A stretch of 64,000 nt of DNA from a bacterium (GTDB lineage Bacteria; Caldisericota; Caldisericia; UBA6126): NCBI GenBank assembly GCA_021372585.1, contig JAJFUD010000060.1:1-64000 (forward strand), written 5' to 3'. The notes under the pieces were generated by a model. That model was not told where the DNA came from, searched no databases, and worked only from the letters and a program-made list of their open reading frames with translations. Positions 35,631 to 44,709 of this stretch are shown in pieces. Numbering within the stretch: the stretch's first letter is position 1; the number at the start of each line of letters is the position of its first letter. A program made the position numbers and the translations under genes.

Positions 35631-35636
35631 TATTTC

Positions 35637-36992
35637 CTACTTTCCGATGCAAAATGTATCAAAAATCTTTTGATAAGCAGCGTCTTGCATACGATACCCC
35701 AGCAATTCCTCGAGCCATTGACTAGCCATCTCTATATCAGATGCTATCATATCCTGATAGTAACCCTCCCGAATATTCTTTATCACCTTTTCAAAGTTTT
35801 CATAACATTTTTTTAAAGCAAAGTGATGTCTTTCATTTAAGTAATAATCCATTTTTTCTGGATTCACTAACTTGATTTGATTATACACTTCTTCCATCAA
35901 GTCATAAAGCCCTTCTTTTGTGACAGTCGAAACCACCAGAATAGGAATTTCAGGAAAGTCTTTCGAGATAGCTTTGATTGGGATTTCTTTCGTAAGGTCT
36001 ACCTTATTGATTACAATAATTTTACGTGCGTTAGGATATTGCCGGATTAGTTCCAGATCTTTGCTTTGGTAAGAAAAAGCATCCAAAACAAATAGCGAAA
36101 GAAAGGATTGTTGGACTTTTCCCGGCAGGGTTTCATTAAAAAGGGCATCTATTTCTTTGCCATTTTCTATATATCCGGCGCTATCCACTAAATAAACCGG
36201 AAAGCCATGCAAATCGATTAATTCCATCACATAATCATGTGTAGTGGAGGGATATGGCGAGACCAGCATTCTGTCCCATCCAAGCAAAGCGTTGAATAAA
36301 GAAGATTTCCCCACATTGGGTTTTCCAATGATGAGCGTTTGATATCCCTTTCTGAATTGATCGGACTGAGAAGCTTGTTGAAGTAAACAGCGTAAGTTCT
36401 CTTGAATATGAATAAGTTTTTCCAGAAGCGGAAAAGTCTCGTTCTCCATATCCATAGGAAAACTGATTTGAGCTTCTATAAAACTCTTCACTTCCAGGAT
36501 CCTTTCAGAAATCGTTTGAATCTGGATTTGGAAGTTTCCAAAAAGATTATTCCCGGCCAATAAAGCTTCCTGCTTCGTTCTTGCCTGAACGATCTGTTGA
36601 ATGCCTTCCAGCTTGATTAAATCAAGCTTACCATTCTCCATAGCCCGTTTGGAAAATTCTCCGGGTTGGGCATACAGGGCTCCTTTTTCTAGTAGTTGGT
36701 CCATGAGGATATTCACCATCATCCATCCACCATGACAAAATATTTCTACAGTATCCTCCCCGGTAAAACTGTGCGGAGCTTTTCGGTAGCAAACCGTGAT
36801 TTCGTCAATCGGCACTCCTTCCTGAAGAAAGGAAGTAAAAATTAGTTTTCCCGGTTGCAGTTTTTCTTTTGGTAAAGAAATAGTACTGAGTATGATTTCC
36901 AAGGCATCAAATCCGGAAATCCTGATTCCTGCGACAGCCCCAATACCTTTAGGGGTAATAGGCGCTGCAATTGTGAAAAGAGATCGGTCCAT
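35637..36992 (-). CDS. mnmE: tRNA modification GTPase MnmE
   Basis: A 451-residue MnmE/TrmE. With MnmG it installs the aminomethyl-type group on wobble U34 of certain tRNAs. N-terminal tetrahydrofolate-binding domain, helical domain, and inserted G domain with GKPNVGKSS near 225, the G3 region DSAG near 270 and NKVD near 330. The C-terminus is CIGK, the invariant catalytic Cys motif. ATG 36992 and GTG 36995 are both possible and neither has a strong ribosome site; jag ends just upstream, so coupling is likely. Standard neighbours jag and yidC support the call. mnmG is not in the window. Confidence 0.96.
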   Translation of the reverse strand: MDRSLFTIAAPITPKGIGAVAGIRISGFDALEIILSTISLPKEKLQPGKLIFTSFLQEGVPIDEITVCYRKAPHSFTGEDTVEIFCHGGWMMVNILMDQLLEKGALYAQPGEFSKRAMENGKLDLIKLEGIQQIVQARTKQEALLAGNNLFGNFQIQIQTISERILEVKSFIEAQISFPMDMENETFPLLEKLIHIQENLRCLLQQASQSDQFRKGYQTLIIGKPNVGKSSLFNALLGWDRMLVSPYPSTTHDYVMELIDLHGFPVYLVDSAGYIENGKEIDALFNETLPGKVQQSFLSLFVLDAFSYQSKDLELIRQYPNARKIIVINKVDLTKEIPIKAISKDFPEIPILVVSTVTKEGLYDLMEEVYNQIKLVNPEKMDYYLNERHHFALKKCYENFEKVIKNIREGYYQDMIASDIEMASQWLEELLGYRMQDAAYQKIFDTFCIGK

Positions 36993-36996
36993 CACA

Positions 36997-37470
36997 CTAT
37001 TTTTTTAGGTCAATGACGATCCGGCGTTGTTCTCCCTCACCAATAGAGTGTGTTGTCACCTGCGGATGCTCTTTCAAAGTCAGATGAATGATTCTTCTTG
37101 CAAACGGGCTCATGGGAGCTAACTCAACAGGTTTCCCGGTTCTTCTGACTTTGATGGATTCATTGATCGCAATATTCTTTAAGATAGTGATCTGTTTCTT
37201 CTTATACTCACCGATATCAATCATAAATTGTGGGGTATTAGGAAATTTTCGGAACATAACCGCTTTCACGATGTGTTGTATGGCAGAAAGAGCTTCACCC
37301 TGCTTACCGATATAAGGAGCGGGATTATCAAGGTTAATTTCCACCAATAATCCTGATGCATCATTCAAAATCGATATATCCGGATCTTCTCCTAATTCAT
37401 GAAACATAAATGTTAGAAAAGAATTCAACTCATCCTTAAATTGATTTTGATTGCTTTTTTCGGATACCAT
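36997..37470 (-). CDS. jag: Jag/KhpB-like KH-R3H RNA-binding protein, short form
   Basis: A 157-residue protein with a type II KH domain (IGKQGEALSAIQHIV near 65) and a C-terminal R3H domain (PFARRIIHLTL and the THSIGEGEQRRIVI end). In Bacillus and Streptococcus Jag/KhpB is an RNA chaperone that works with KhpA and is linked to YidC. Typical Jag proteins have an extra N-terminal Jag_N domain of about 50 residues plus a linker; this one lacks it and starts near the KH domain. AAGGAG precedes the ATG. It lies between mnmE and yidC as usual. Confidence 0.9.
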   Translation of the reverse strand: MVSEKSNQNQFKDELNSFLTFMFHELGEDPDISILNDASGLLVEINLDNPAPYIGKQGEALSAIQHIVKAVMFRKFPNTPQFMIDIGEYKKKQITILKNIAINESIKVRRTGKPVELAPMSPFARRIIHLTLKEHPQVTTHSIGEGEQRRIVIDLKK

Positions 37471-37491
37471 TTTTTCTCCTTATGCTCTATT

Positions 37492-38670
37492 TTATTTCCC
37501 TTTTTTCGGTTCCGGCATTGTAATGACTCCTGGCTTTTCCAGATTCTTTTTGGTCAAGTTAAAAAAGTGTTGCTGTGCCCATGAGAATAAGCCATAGGCT
37601 GTCCAGAATAAAGATAAACCGGCTGGAAATCTCATCATAATGTAGAAAAAGAAAATCGGCATGAAATAGACTATCATTTTTGATTGGGGATCCTTCGATT
37701 GACCTGAGGAAATACTCTGCAATAAAGTAGTTACGCCGGCTAAAATCGGAAAAATAAAATACGGGTCCGGACTTCCCAAACTCTTTAGCCATAAAAAGGA
37801 ATCTCTATATAAAGGGGTGTAAGATTGTAAAGCCTGGTAAAGTCCCATTAGAATAACAAGCTGTGGTAACATGGGAAGACAACCGCTGGCTGGATTGATT
37901 TTCTCCTCCCTGTACAACTTCATGATCTCTTCTTGCTTTTTCTGGGGATCAGTTTTATACAACTGGTTGATTTCATTGACTTTTGGCTGGATAGACATCA
38001 TTTGGTGCTGGGATTTCATGGTAATAGTGTTTAAAGGCCATAGAACAAGTTTGATCAGCAGAGCAAACAAGATGATAGCGATACCATATCCGTAGAAATT
38101 TTTAGCGAGGATATCAATGACATAGCGTAACGCAGTGATCAAAAAGAAAGGCTTTCCGATAGTCACCGGGAAAATCTTCTCTACCGTCTCCTGTACGCCC
38201 GTGTTATTTTGAAATTGAAGAACCAGTTTCAGAGAATAATCGGTTTTATCCAATTCGGAGGGTACTTCCAGGTAATACATGGCACTTTTCTCTTTACCAG
38301 CTATAAAAGTAGAATCTTTTTTTGTTCTAGCAAAATACACATCGGCAGGAGTAGCTATGGAAGTTTCCTCTTCGAGCCTCAGAAAAGGAGCGACATCAAT
38401 TCCATTCTCGCCCTCTACATGAAAGCGTACATCCTGTATAAAAGCACCTTCATTCTTCACTTTTACTTGTATAACCAAAATTTCTTTTTCTTTTCCCTTT
38501 GCGGTAATCGTAATCTTTAGAGGTTGTGAAACTGCAGTGGTTGTCAGGGGAACCTGAACGGTTGTAATAGTCGATGTAGTCTCTTCTGCCACTGCCGGGA
38601 GCACTGTAACCAACGAACTTATTACGAGACAAACGATCATAATCAACCAAATTTTTAAGCTCCACTTCAT
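37492..38670 (-). CDS. yidC: Membrane insertase YidC with an Ig-like extracytoplasmic domain
   Basis: A 392-residue Oxa1/YidC insertase. The catalytic core (about 185-385) has the five-helix bundle with the cytoplasmic hairpin [11 protein letters not shown] and [12 protein letters not shown]. The positively charged residue in the groove, Arg in most bacteria, is Lys here ([11 protein letters not shown]). Residues 1-28 form a membrane segment or signal peptide ending AVAEE, without a lipobox Cys. Between them lies a domain of about 150 residues with the look of a beta-sandwich, smaller than the Gram-negative P1 domain and absent from typical Bacillota SpoIIIJ lipoproteins. Four-base overlap with yidD. 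Confidence 0.93.
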   Translation of the reverse strand: MKWSLKIWLIMIVCLVISSLVTVLPAVAEETTSTITTVQVPLTTTAVSQPLKITITAKGKEKEILVIQVKVKNEGAFIQDVRFHVEGENGIDVAPFLRLEEETSIATPADVYFARTKKDSTFIAGKEKSAMYYLEVPSELDKTDYSLKLVLQFQNNTGVQETVEKIFPVTIGKPFFLITALRYVIDILAKNFYGYGIAIILFALLIKLVLWPLNTITMKSQHQMMSIQPKVNEINQLYKTDPQKKQEEIMKLYREEKINPASGCLPMLPQLVILMGLYQALQSYTPLYRDSFLWLKSLGSPDPYFIFPILAGVTTLLQSISSGQSKDPQSKMIVYFMPIFFFYIMMRFPAGLSLFWTAYGLFSWAQQHFFNLTKKNLEKPGVITMPEPKKGK

Positions 38671-38909
38671 TTTCTAGTCCTTTCTATTGTTGGAACAGGA
38701 TCAAATCCTCCTGGATTCCATGGATGACACCTAATAATTCTTTTTATAAATAGCCATAAACCCAGAAAGGGTCCATAGCAATTTATTGCTTCAATGGCAT
38801 AATGCGAACAAGTTGGATAAAAACGGCAGGAATTTCCACCCTTGAGAGGAGATAAAGCTTTTTGATAGAAGGTTATGCTAATGATTAGCAGTTTGGATAG
38901 TATGTTCAA
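38667..38909 (-). CDS. yidD: Membrane protein insertion efficiency factor YidD
   Basis: An 80-residue YidD. It matches along its length: [14 protein letters not shown] near the C-terminus, [24 protein letters not shown] near the start (Cys residues conserved), and an amphipathic N-terminal helix. YidD is proposed to assist YidC in inserting membrane proteins. It overlaps rnpA by 32 bases and yidC by four bases, the classical arrangement. Confidence 0.95.
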   Translation of the reverse strand: MNILSKLLIISITFYQKALSPLKGGNSCRFYPTCSHYAIEAINCYGPFLGLWLFIKRIIRCHPWNPGGFDPVPTIERTRK

Positions 38910-39240
38910 GGAACTTCCTCTTGTAAATATCGGATAAAAAGACTATTTCTTCGCTAATCTGTTCTATTGACATAGAGAGAATTGAATCGTTTCCGATCAG
39001 GACAATATGCCACTGGACAGGCAAAAAAAACTGAACCATCAAAAAAGCTTCCTTTAGTTTTCTTTTGAGATAATTTCTTGCCACAATAGTACGCTTGGAC
39101 TTTTTCAGGGTGAATCCAACCGAAGGAACGTTTTGGTTATCGCTGATACATAAAACCATTGACTTACCGGAGACAAAACAACCTTTATCAAAAATTTGTT
39201 GGAATTCTTCGGAAGTTAATCGCTTCCAAAGTTTGCTCAT
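38878..39240 (-). CDS. rnpA: Ribonuclease P protein component
   Basis: A 120-residue RnpA, the basic protein subunit of RNase P that helps the RNA process tRNA 5' ends. Conserved features are the N-terminal F..I...G strand, [25 protein letters not shown] containing the RNR-like basic helix (here [10 protein letters not shown]), and the WHIVLIG strand. Its start overlaps the rpmH stop by four bases, and its end overlaps yidD. The rnpB RNA is not in the window. Confidence 0.92.
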   Translation of the reverse strand: MSKLWKRLTSEEFQQIFDKGCFVSGKSMVLCISDNQNVPSVGFTLKKSKRTIVARNYLKRKLKEAFLMVQFFLPVQWHIVLIGNDSILSMSIEQISEEIVFLSDIYKRKFLEHTIQTANH

Positions 39241-39374
39241 CTGACTGTCAGCTGTTGTCTACCTGCCTGGCGTCGTCTTCTGATAACGTTTCTACCCCCA
39301 TGCGTGCGCATTCTGTGCAAAAATCCGTGTACTCTAAAACGCCTTCGAACATGTGGACGATAAGTAGTAATCAT
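39237..39374 (-). CDS. rpmH: 50S ribosomal protein L34
   Basis: A 45-residue, very basic protein starting [18 protein letters not shown], then [19 protein letters not shown], the L34 signature. AGGAGG lies eight bases before the ATG at 39374. The first residues differ slightly from the usual MKRTYQP. It was located by reading the minus strand upstream of rnpA, with which it overlaps by four bases. It has its own promoter and a leader of about 65 bases that contains a small CCGCA/TGCGG hairpin at 39410-39422. Confidence 0.95.
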   Translation of the reverse strand: MITTYRPHVRRRFRVHGFLHRMRTHGGRNVIRRRRQAGRQQLTVR

Positions 39375-39447
39375 CTTAAATTCCTCCTAACCATATTCTT
39401 TATCATTATCCGCAATGTGCGGGAAGAATGACTCAATTAACTTATAT

Positions 39448-39476
39448 ATTATGTAATAATCATGAGTAAATTTCAA
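39448..39476 (-). promoter_or_regulatory. Promoter of the rpmH-rnpA-yidD-yidC group
   Basis: Minus strand: TTGAAA (39476-39471), 17-base spacer, CATAAT (39453-39448). The spacing is ideal and the predicted start lies about 67 bases before the rpmH ATG. The -35 box begins ten bases after the stop codon of the upstream zinc ribbon gene, so the ribosomal gene group can be transcribed on its own. Confidence 0.6.
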
Positions 39477-39485
39477 GCGATTATC

Positions 39486-39674
39486 TTATTTCTCTTGTTT
39501 AACCTTATCTTCATCATGTTTCTTTTGCTTTTTTTCTTTTGCTTTTAAGTCGGACAAACTATAAGTAAGGCTACAAATATTGCAGTAATAATGTTCAACA
39601 TCTTTACCGTCTTCCACTCTCACGATTTTCAAAAGAGTATTGGAACATATGGGACAAGTAAAAAATTTTTCCAT
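39486..39674 (-). CDS. Small zinc-ribbon protein
   Basis: A 62-residue protein. CPICSN near residue 8 and CNICSL near 31 form a CXXC...CXXC zinc-ribbon; the second half is a highly charged Lys/Glu helix. Ribosome site AGAGG at good distance from the ATG supports expression. It lies where dnaA sits in many Bacillota, upstream of rpmH and on the same strand, but shares nothing with DnaA. Function unknown; such ribbons often bind nucleic acid or RNA polymerase. Confidence 0.6.
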   Translation of the reverse strand: MEKFFTCPICSNTLLKIVRVEDGKDVEHYYCNICSLTYSLSDLKAKEKKQKKHDEDKVKQEK

Positions 39675-39767
39675 TTTTACCTCTTTCTTTTTTTATAAAC
39701 TCAATAAAAAATTGTAGTAATTTTATTAATATTCTTTTTACTTGCAACTATAAAATTTGAAGTTTTT

Positions 39768-39794
39768 TTGTTAAAACTTGATTCTCAATATAAT
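39768..39794 (+). promoter_or_regulatory. Promoter of nth
   Basis: Plus strand: TTGTTA (39768-39773) and a perfect TATAAT (39789-39794) with 15-base spacing, slightly short. A transcript would start near 39801 and carry the ribosome site AAGGGG at 39811. It lies between the divergent zinc ribbon and nth genes. Confidence 0.5.
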
Positions 39795-39822
39795 ACTGGT
39801 AGTTTATCGAAAGGGGATCATG

Positions 39823-40458
39823 ATGGAAAATAGTGAAAAAGTTCATCAGATTATTGACAGACTTTGCCAACACTACCAACCTGCCATGTCCCTTACCTTT
39901 TCTAATCCATGGGAATTATTAGTAGCTACCATTTTATCTGCTCAATCGAGAGATGAGAGAGTGAATTTTGTCACAAAAGATCTTTTTTTGAAATATCCCG
40001 ATGTGAAAGCTTTTGCTGAAGCACCTCTTGAATCTATCGAACAATCGATATCATCGATCAATTATTTTCGAACAAAAGCAAAACACCTTAAAGAAACTGC
40101 CGCCAGAATTCTGGAACAATTTCACGGTAAAGTACCGGATACTATGGATGCGCTTGTATCCTTACCAGGAGTAGCGCGTAAAACTGCTAATGTCGTCCTG
40201 AATATCGCATTTCATCAATCTGTTGGAATTGTCGTGGACACACACGTGCTACGCTTATCGAATCGATTAGGATTGATTCGGACAATGGACAGAGACAAGG
40301 CAGAGCAAGACCTGATGAAATGTATTCCAAAAAAAGACTGGATTGCGATCTCACTACTGCTGATTCACCACGGACGAGCTCAATGCACTGCTAAAAATCC
40401 CTCCTGCACGATTTGCCACTTAAAGGATCTATGCCCATCCTTTCCCTTGAAAGGATAA
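39823..40458 (+). CDS. nth: Endonuclease III
   Basis: A 211-residue DNA glycosylase/AP lyase that removes oxidised pyrimidines. The helix-hairpin-helix LPGVARKTANVVL contains the catalytic Lys, VDTHVLRLSNRLGL contains the catalytic Asp, and CX6CX2CX5C at the C-terminus holds the [4Fe-4S] cluster. Length equals that of E. coli Nth. The ATG at 39823 has six-base spacing from AAGGGG; the frame is open to 39778 but earlier residues do not resemble Nth. Followed closely by the transporter gene. Confidence 0.95.
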   Translation: MENSEKVHQIIDRLCQHYQPAMSLTFSNPWELLVATILSAQSRDERVNFVTKDLFLKYPDVKAFAEAPLESIEQSISSINYFRTKAKHLKETAARILEQFHGKVPDTMDALVSLPGVARKTANVVLNIAFHQSVGIVVDTHVLRLSNRLGLIRTMDRDKAEQDLMKCIPKKDWIAISLLLIHHGRAQCTAKNPSCTICHLKDLCPSFPLKG

Positions 40459-40462
40459 TGAC

Positions 40463-41728
40463 TTGGTTTCAGATTCTATCTACTTCATCCAAAAGAACGC
40501 CCGGTGGAATTTTTTTATCAATTCTTCAAATGCTGCTTTCTACACTTTAGCGATGAGTTTTGCTTCCATCATTACTCTACTCCCTTTGTATATTGATAAA
40601 TTAGGGGGCACAAACTTTCAGATAGGATTAATCCCGGCGATAGCTTTTCTTGGATATCAGATACCCGGTTTATTCACCGCTAATTATATTGAATCCCTTT
40701 CGAATAAACTTGCATTTGTTAAAAAAATCACACCCATGGAGAGAATTCCTTTTTATATATTAACCATAAGCACACTTTATGTGGACATTTTACCTTCTCA
40801 GATTTCGATTTGTATCGTTTTATTTTGCCTGATTATGATTACTTTTGTGTCAGGAGCGATTACACCAGCTTGGTTAGCCTATATTATTAAAGTCATTCCA
40901 CCAGTAAAGCTTGGCTCTTATTTTTCGATGGGTTCTGGAATTGGTGGTTTAATGGGTATTGGCGCTTCCCTAATGGTTACCTACATACTGAAAACCAAAC
41001 CATTTCCCGAGAATTTTAAGTGGATTTTTTTTTACGCCTCGATTGCAGTCACTTTATCTTGGTTGTGTACCTTGCTTGGCAGAGAGCCTCCTGTTGCTTC
41101 GGTTCATGAAAAACGTTCTCCATGGCAATATTTTTCAAGCTTACCGGAAGTATTACGCCAAGACCGCAACTTCTTTTTTTATATCCTCATGAGAAATTTT
41201 CTGTGCCTTGGGTCTATGGCAACCACTTTTTTTACCGTTTACGGGATCCGCAGGCTGAACATGCCCGATCAATATGCAGGTATTTTTACCATTTGTTTAT
41301 TAGCTTCACAATCTTTCTTCTTTTTTCTCTGGGGTTATATCGGTGATAAGTTCAGCCATAAACTGGTTATTTGTCTTGGCGCTTTTGCTTTAACCCTTTC
41401 TTCTTTCATCGCTATCCTTTTTCCAACCATTGTTTCATTATATTTTGTTTATGCTTGCATGGGCATGTATTATAGTTCACAAGGTTCTTCAGGCTTAGCG
41501 ATTGTCAATATTTGGGCTCCCGAAGGAAAGTATCCTACTTATATTTCCCTAACCAACGGCTTAACCGCTATCTCTGCTTTCATTGCGCCTTTAATTGGTG
41601 GAAAAATTGCTGACAGTATCGGTTTTTATCCCTTGTTCTGGTTAGCGGGAGGATTGAGCCTGATTGGTTTTATATTGATGATGACTTTAGTGAAGGAGTC
41701 GAGAAGCAAAAAAATAGTTGAAACTTAG
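40463..41728 (+). CDS. Major facilitator superfamily transporter
   Basis: A 421-residue protein with 12 predicted membrane helices, a central cytoplasmic loop near 215-235, and MFS-type loop residues GDKFSHK between helices 8 and 9. It begins with TTG at 40463, seven bases after AAGGA and four bases after the nth stop. The substrate cannot be deduced; the sequence resembles uncharacterised MFS proteins often annotated as permeases. Co-transcription with nth is likely. Confidence 0.8.
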   Translation: MVSDSIYFIQKNARWNFFINSSNAAFYTLAMSFASIITLLPLYIDKLGGTNFQIGLIPAIAFLGYQIPGLFTANYIESLSNKLAFVKKITPMERIPFYILTISTLYVDILPSQISICIVLFCLIMITFVSGAITPAWLAYIIKVIPPVKLGSYFSMGSGIGGLMGIGASLMVTYILKTKPFPENFKWIFFYASIAVTLSWLCTLLGREPPVASVHEKRSPWQYFSSLPEVLRQDRNFFFYILMRNFLCLGSMATTFFTVYGIRRLNMPDQYAGIFTICLLASQSFFFFLWGYIGDKFSHKLVICLGAFALTLSSFIAILFPTIVSLYFVYACMGMYYSSQGSSGLAIVNIWAPEGKYPTYISLTNGLTAISAFIAPLIGGKIADSIGFYPLFWLAGGLSLIGFILMMTLVKESRSKKIVET

Positions 41729-41729
41729 A

Positions 41730-42215
41730 TCATATCCAATGCAATATCTCTTTCCAATACACGAGCTTTTCATTGAAAGGCATTGTCCTTGTAGGACTGG
41801 TGGAGGGCAATAGGAAAGAGGACAGTATTTGCTTGAAATTAAATCCCACAAAGGCTGTATAGGTTTCTTTCGCTTTCGACCCGTTGAAGAAAATAACTGA
41901 AATTTTTGGATGGCTTGCAAAGAAAGAATTAAAATTGTTTGGAATAGGCGACTGAATCTTACTGTCCAGACTTCCCAACCTATCACATTTTTGAATCACA
42001 TCCCATAATGCAATGTTGTGATTGAGTAAAAAAATCATTTTTTTTTCATAAGTGGGCTCTAACGGTACATTAAACAAAGCGTAGATGATTTTCCAGAATT
42101 GGTTGTATGGATGTGCATAATATTGATTTTCCTTTAGAGAGGTAACACCTGGAATAGATCCAAGAATCAAGACGGAGGAATCTTTATTCGCAACCGGTGG
42201 AAAAGAACAGATCAT
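41730..42215 (-). CDS. Hypoxanthine-DNA glycosylase of the uracil-DNA glycosylase superfamily
   Basis: A 161-residue protein matching the DNA-deoxyinosine glycosylase family: ICSFPPVANKDSSVLILGSIPG at the start (motif A, GSIPG), YYAHPYNQFWKII, LWDVIQKC, and IFFNGSKA. It should excise deaminated adenine. The C-terminal motif is LLPSTSPT. It is last in the minus-strand run that starts with tig and overlaps the ynbB-like gene by four bases; it converges with the transporter gene one base away. No other repair gene is in that unit except recA/recX. Confidence 0.82.
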   Translation of the reverse strand: MICSFPPVANKDSSVLILGSIPGVTSLKENQYYAHPYNQFWKIIYALFNVPLEPTYEKKMIFLLNHNIALWDVIQKCDRLGSLDSKIQSPIPNNFNSFFASHPKISVIFFNGSKAKETYTAFVGFNFKQILSSFLLPSTSPTRTMPFNEKLVYWKEILHWI

Positions 42216-43426
42216 TCTTGGTTAAATAACTTCGTTTCTAAGACTTCTGCAAAAATTTTTGTTTGTTCATAGTACATTCCGGGTTGATAATATAAACGGT
42301 AGGGATACTTTACAAAACCATCAGCAGAAAACTCAATGGACGATCCGGGTGTAAAAGTACCTCCGGCCATTATTATCGGGGAAGAGTACCCATCCTGGTG
42401 AAAAGGGGTTGGTTTTGCAAACGAATCGATAGGGGAACATTGTTGAAGCAATTCTGCAAAACGCAACAATTGTTGACCTGTTTGAAATTCTATTCTCAAC
42501 ACAATGTCATAATGAGGGTCGTCCCATTTCGGAAAAGATCGGATGCCATACTCACTCAGAAAACGGGACATAAAAAGATTTCCCAATAAGGACTCTCTAA
42601 CTGTATGAGGGGCATGAAACAATCCTTGAAACAAGGTTGAAAGCAAGCCAATATTAGGGGTTGTTTCAAAACCCATACCCGGAGCAATGTAATAAGAAGC
42701 ACATTTGTCCAGAAAGGTCTTTTTTCCTGTAATATATGCCCCGGTTCTGGTAATGCCTCCGCCCGGATTTTTCAGGAATGAACCAGCACAGATGTCTGCA
42801 CCTGCTTCAACTGGTTCTATAGGTTCTACAAACTCTCCGTAACAATTATCGACAGCTATGATAGCGTTTTTATTCCTGCGCCGGATCAACTTTACAAGTT
42901 CCAGAATCCGGAGATTGGAAAGACTCCTTCTGGTGCTATAACCACATGACTTCTGAATCCAGATGACATCGGCTTCTTCAATTAAAGAACCAGTTCCAGA
43001 TGTGATGTCTGCCGTCAGGTCTGTTTCCGCATACCGAATCCCCTGGCTGATCAGATTCCCGGGATATTGACTGTGTAAGCCTATACATCCCTGCAAAGTT
43101 TCATAAGGAGTGCCTACCACAGACAATAAAAAATCTCCTTTCTTTAAGAGGGAGTTCAGGATTAAAAACAGGACTTGGGTACCGGAAATAAATTGTGGTC
43201 TTACTAAGGCTGCTTCAGCATGAAAAATACGAGCAACCAGAGATTCCAATGTCTCAATTCCGATATCGGAAAGACCATAACCAAATGAAGGCGCCATATG
43301 ATGTGTAGCAACCTGTACTAACTGAAAAGAGCTGAGTACTTTCCTAAAATTATAGGAATAGACTGATTCTATTTTTTGAGTATATGGTTGAATCTCAGCT
43401 TCAATAGACTGAACAGTGCCGTTCAT
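42212..43426 (-). CDS. YnbB-like PLP enzyme (aluminium resistance / methionine gamma-lyase family)
   Basis: A 404-residue fold-type I PLP enzyme of the family annotated as aluminium resistance protein or methionine gamma-lyase family protein. Features are GYGLSDIGIETLESLVARIF near 50, a cofactor loop SGTQVLF near 80, AVDNCYGEFVEP near 190 with the PLP Asp, and the Lys in GSFLKNPGGG near 218. In Bacillota it commonly lies next to miaB, as here. True substrate is unknown; aluminium resistance is only a historical name. Gaps are three bases to miaB and a four-base overlap with the glycosylase gene. Confidence 0.85.
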   Translation of the reverse strand: MNGTVQSIEAEIQPYTQKIESVYSYNFRKVLSSFQLVQVATHHMAPSFGYGLSDIGIETLESLVARIFHAEAALVRPQFISGTQVLFLILNSLLKKGDFLLSVVGTPYETLQGCIGLHSQYPGNLISQGIRYAETDLTADITSGTGSLIEEADVIWIQKSCGYSTRRSLSNLRILELVKLIRRRNKNAIIAVDNCYGEFVEPIEPVEAGADICAGSFLKNPGGGITRTGAYITGKKTFLDKCASYYIAPGMGFETTPNIGLLSTLFQGLFHAPHTVRESLLGNLFMSRFLSEYGIRSFPKWDDPHYDIVLRIEFQTGQQLLRFAELLQQCSPIDSFAKPTPFHQDGYSSPIIMAGGTFTPGSSIEFSADGFVKYPYRLYYQPGMYYEQTKIFAEVLETKLFNQE

Positions 43427-43429
43427 CCT

Positions 43430-44707
43430 TTATAAACTCCAGGCTTCAGCTATCAACGAGCCATTATCGATTTTTGTAATCAGTGCGCTGACTTCCGATC
43501 CTATTACAAGAGAGTCAGAAACAATACTGACGGTTTTTTCTTCTTCCGTTTTTCCGAAAAAATGATGCTCCTGATCTTTCCCTGTAATGATTAGTTTGCA
43601 TCGTCTTCCTATCCATCGCCGGTTATTGATTTTGGATATTCGCTTCTGGGCTTCTAATAAAGTGTTGATCCTTTCCCGTTTGGTTGTTTCAGGGATCTGG
43701 TCAGGAAATGCTTCAGCCGGTGTTCCCGGTCTTTTGGAATACTGAGCGGCAAAAATCATATCAAATTGGACGGTTTCGATCAAATCGAGGGTGTGTCCAA
43801 ATGCTGTATCGGTTTCACCGGGAAATCCCACGATTAAATCGGTGGATAAAGTCGCCATCGGAAAAAAACTTCGAATGGTCGTGATTAATTCAAAGTATTC
43901 TTCCTTCGTATATCCTCTGTTCATTTTTTGTAATATTTCGTTATCACCATGCTGGGCAGGCAAATGAAAATGCCGGTAGATATTCGGGTTGTTTTGCATC
44001 ACCCGAAGAATCTGTATGTCAAAATCTTTTGGATGTGAGGTTAGAAAATCAAACCGAATGGCAGGATACGTTCCAGCCATGATTTGCAATAAACCAGCAA
44101 AGGTCAGAGAAGGATCCAGATCACTTCCGTAATGATTCACATTTTGTCCCAGTAACAGAACTTCCTTATAGCCGGCTAACGCTGCTTTATCAAGTTCAGA
44201 AAGGAGATAATCTTTGGGAAGGCTTTTTTCATGACCCCGCAGATAAGGCACAATACAATAAGTACAGAAAGAATCGCATCCGAAAATGATCGGTAATTCC
44301 TTCGTAAAATGGACTGAATGTTGTGTCTGTACTTTGTCCGTTTTCTGAAATCCTTTTTTTGCCAATAAAGCAGAGAATTTGTTCGGGATTTCTGTTTGAT
44401 TCAGGGCTCCCCATACAAAATCAATATAGGAACTGTTCTTTAGTTCTTCCAGGATCAGCGTGGAAGCACAACCCGTCAAGGCAACTATCAGAGATGGTTT
44501 TTCTTTCTTTATTTTGGCTGCAATCCCTAAAAAACTCACTGCTTTTTTAATGGATTTATCACGTACCGCACAGGTATTCACCATAATAAAATCTGCCATA
44601 TAAGGGTCTTCTGTGGATTGAAATCCATATTGATAAAGGAAATGCCGATATACGTCCGTATCATACTCATTCATCTGGCAACCGATCGTATAGAGAAAAA
44701 ATAGCAT
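43430..44707 (-). CDS. miaB: tRNA methylthiotransferase MiaB
   Basis: A 425-residue radical SAM enzyme converting i6A37 to ms2i6A37 in tRNA. N-terminal UPF0004 domain with three cluster Cys (TIGCQMNEYD, VNTCAVRD, LTGCAS), radical SAM motif CDSFCTYC with MiaB-type IVPYLRG, LLGQNVNHYG, and a C-terminal TRAM domain. The gene lies between ymdB and the ynbB-like gene. The paralogue rimO is in the same run, allowing the two to be told apart by the IVPYLRG versus LIPTIKG segment. Confidence 0.94.
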   Translation of the reverse strand: MLFFLYTIGCQMNEYDTDVYRHFLYQYGFQSTEDPYMADFIMVNTCAVRDKSIKKAVSFLGIAAKIKKEKPSLIVALTGCASTLILEELKNSSYIDFVWGALNQTEIPNKFSALLAKKGFQKTDKVQTQHSVHFTKELPIIFGCDSFCTYCIVPYLRGHEKSLPKDYLLSELDKAALAGYKEVLLLGQNVNHYGSDLDPSLTFAGLLQIMAGTYPAIRFDFLTSHPKDFDIQILRVMQNNPNIYRHFHLPAQHGDNEILQKMNRGYTKEEYFELITTIRSFFPMATLSTDLIVGFPGETDTAFGHTLDLIETVQFDMIFAAQYSKRPGTPAEAFPDQIPETTKRERINTLLEAQKRISKINNRRWIGRRCKLIITGKDQEHHFFGKTEEEKTVSIVSDSLVIGSEVSALITKIDNGSLIAEAWSL

Positions 44708-44709
44708 GT

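Noticed and set aside
39400-39822. Origin of replication near rpmH
   Set aside because: Only one near-match to a DnaA box (TTATCCGCA at 39406-39414) was found, with no cluster and no dnaA or dnaN.
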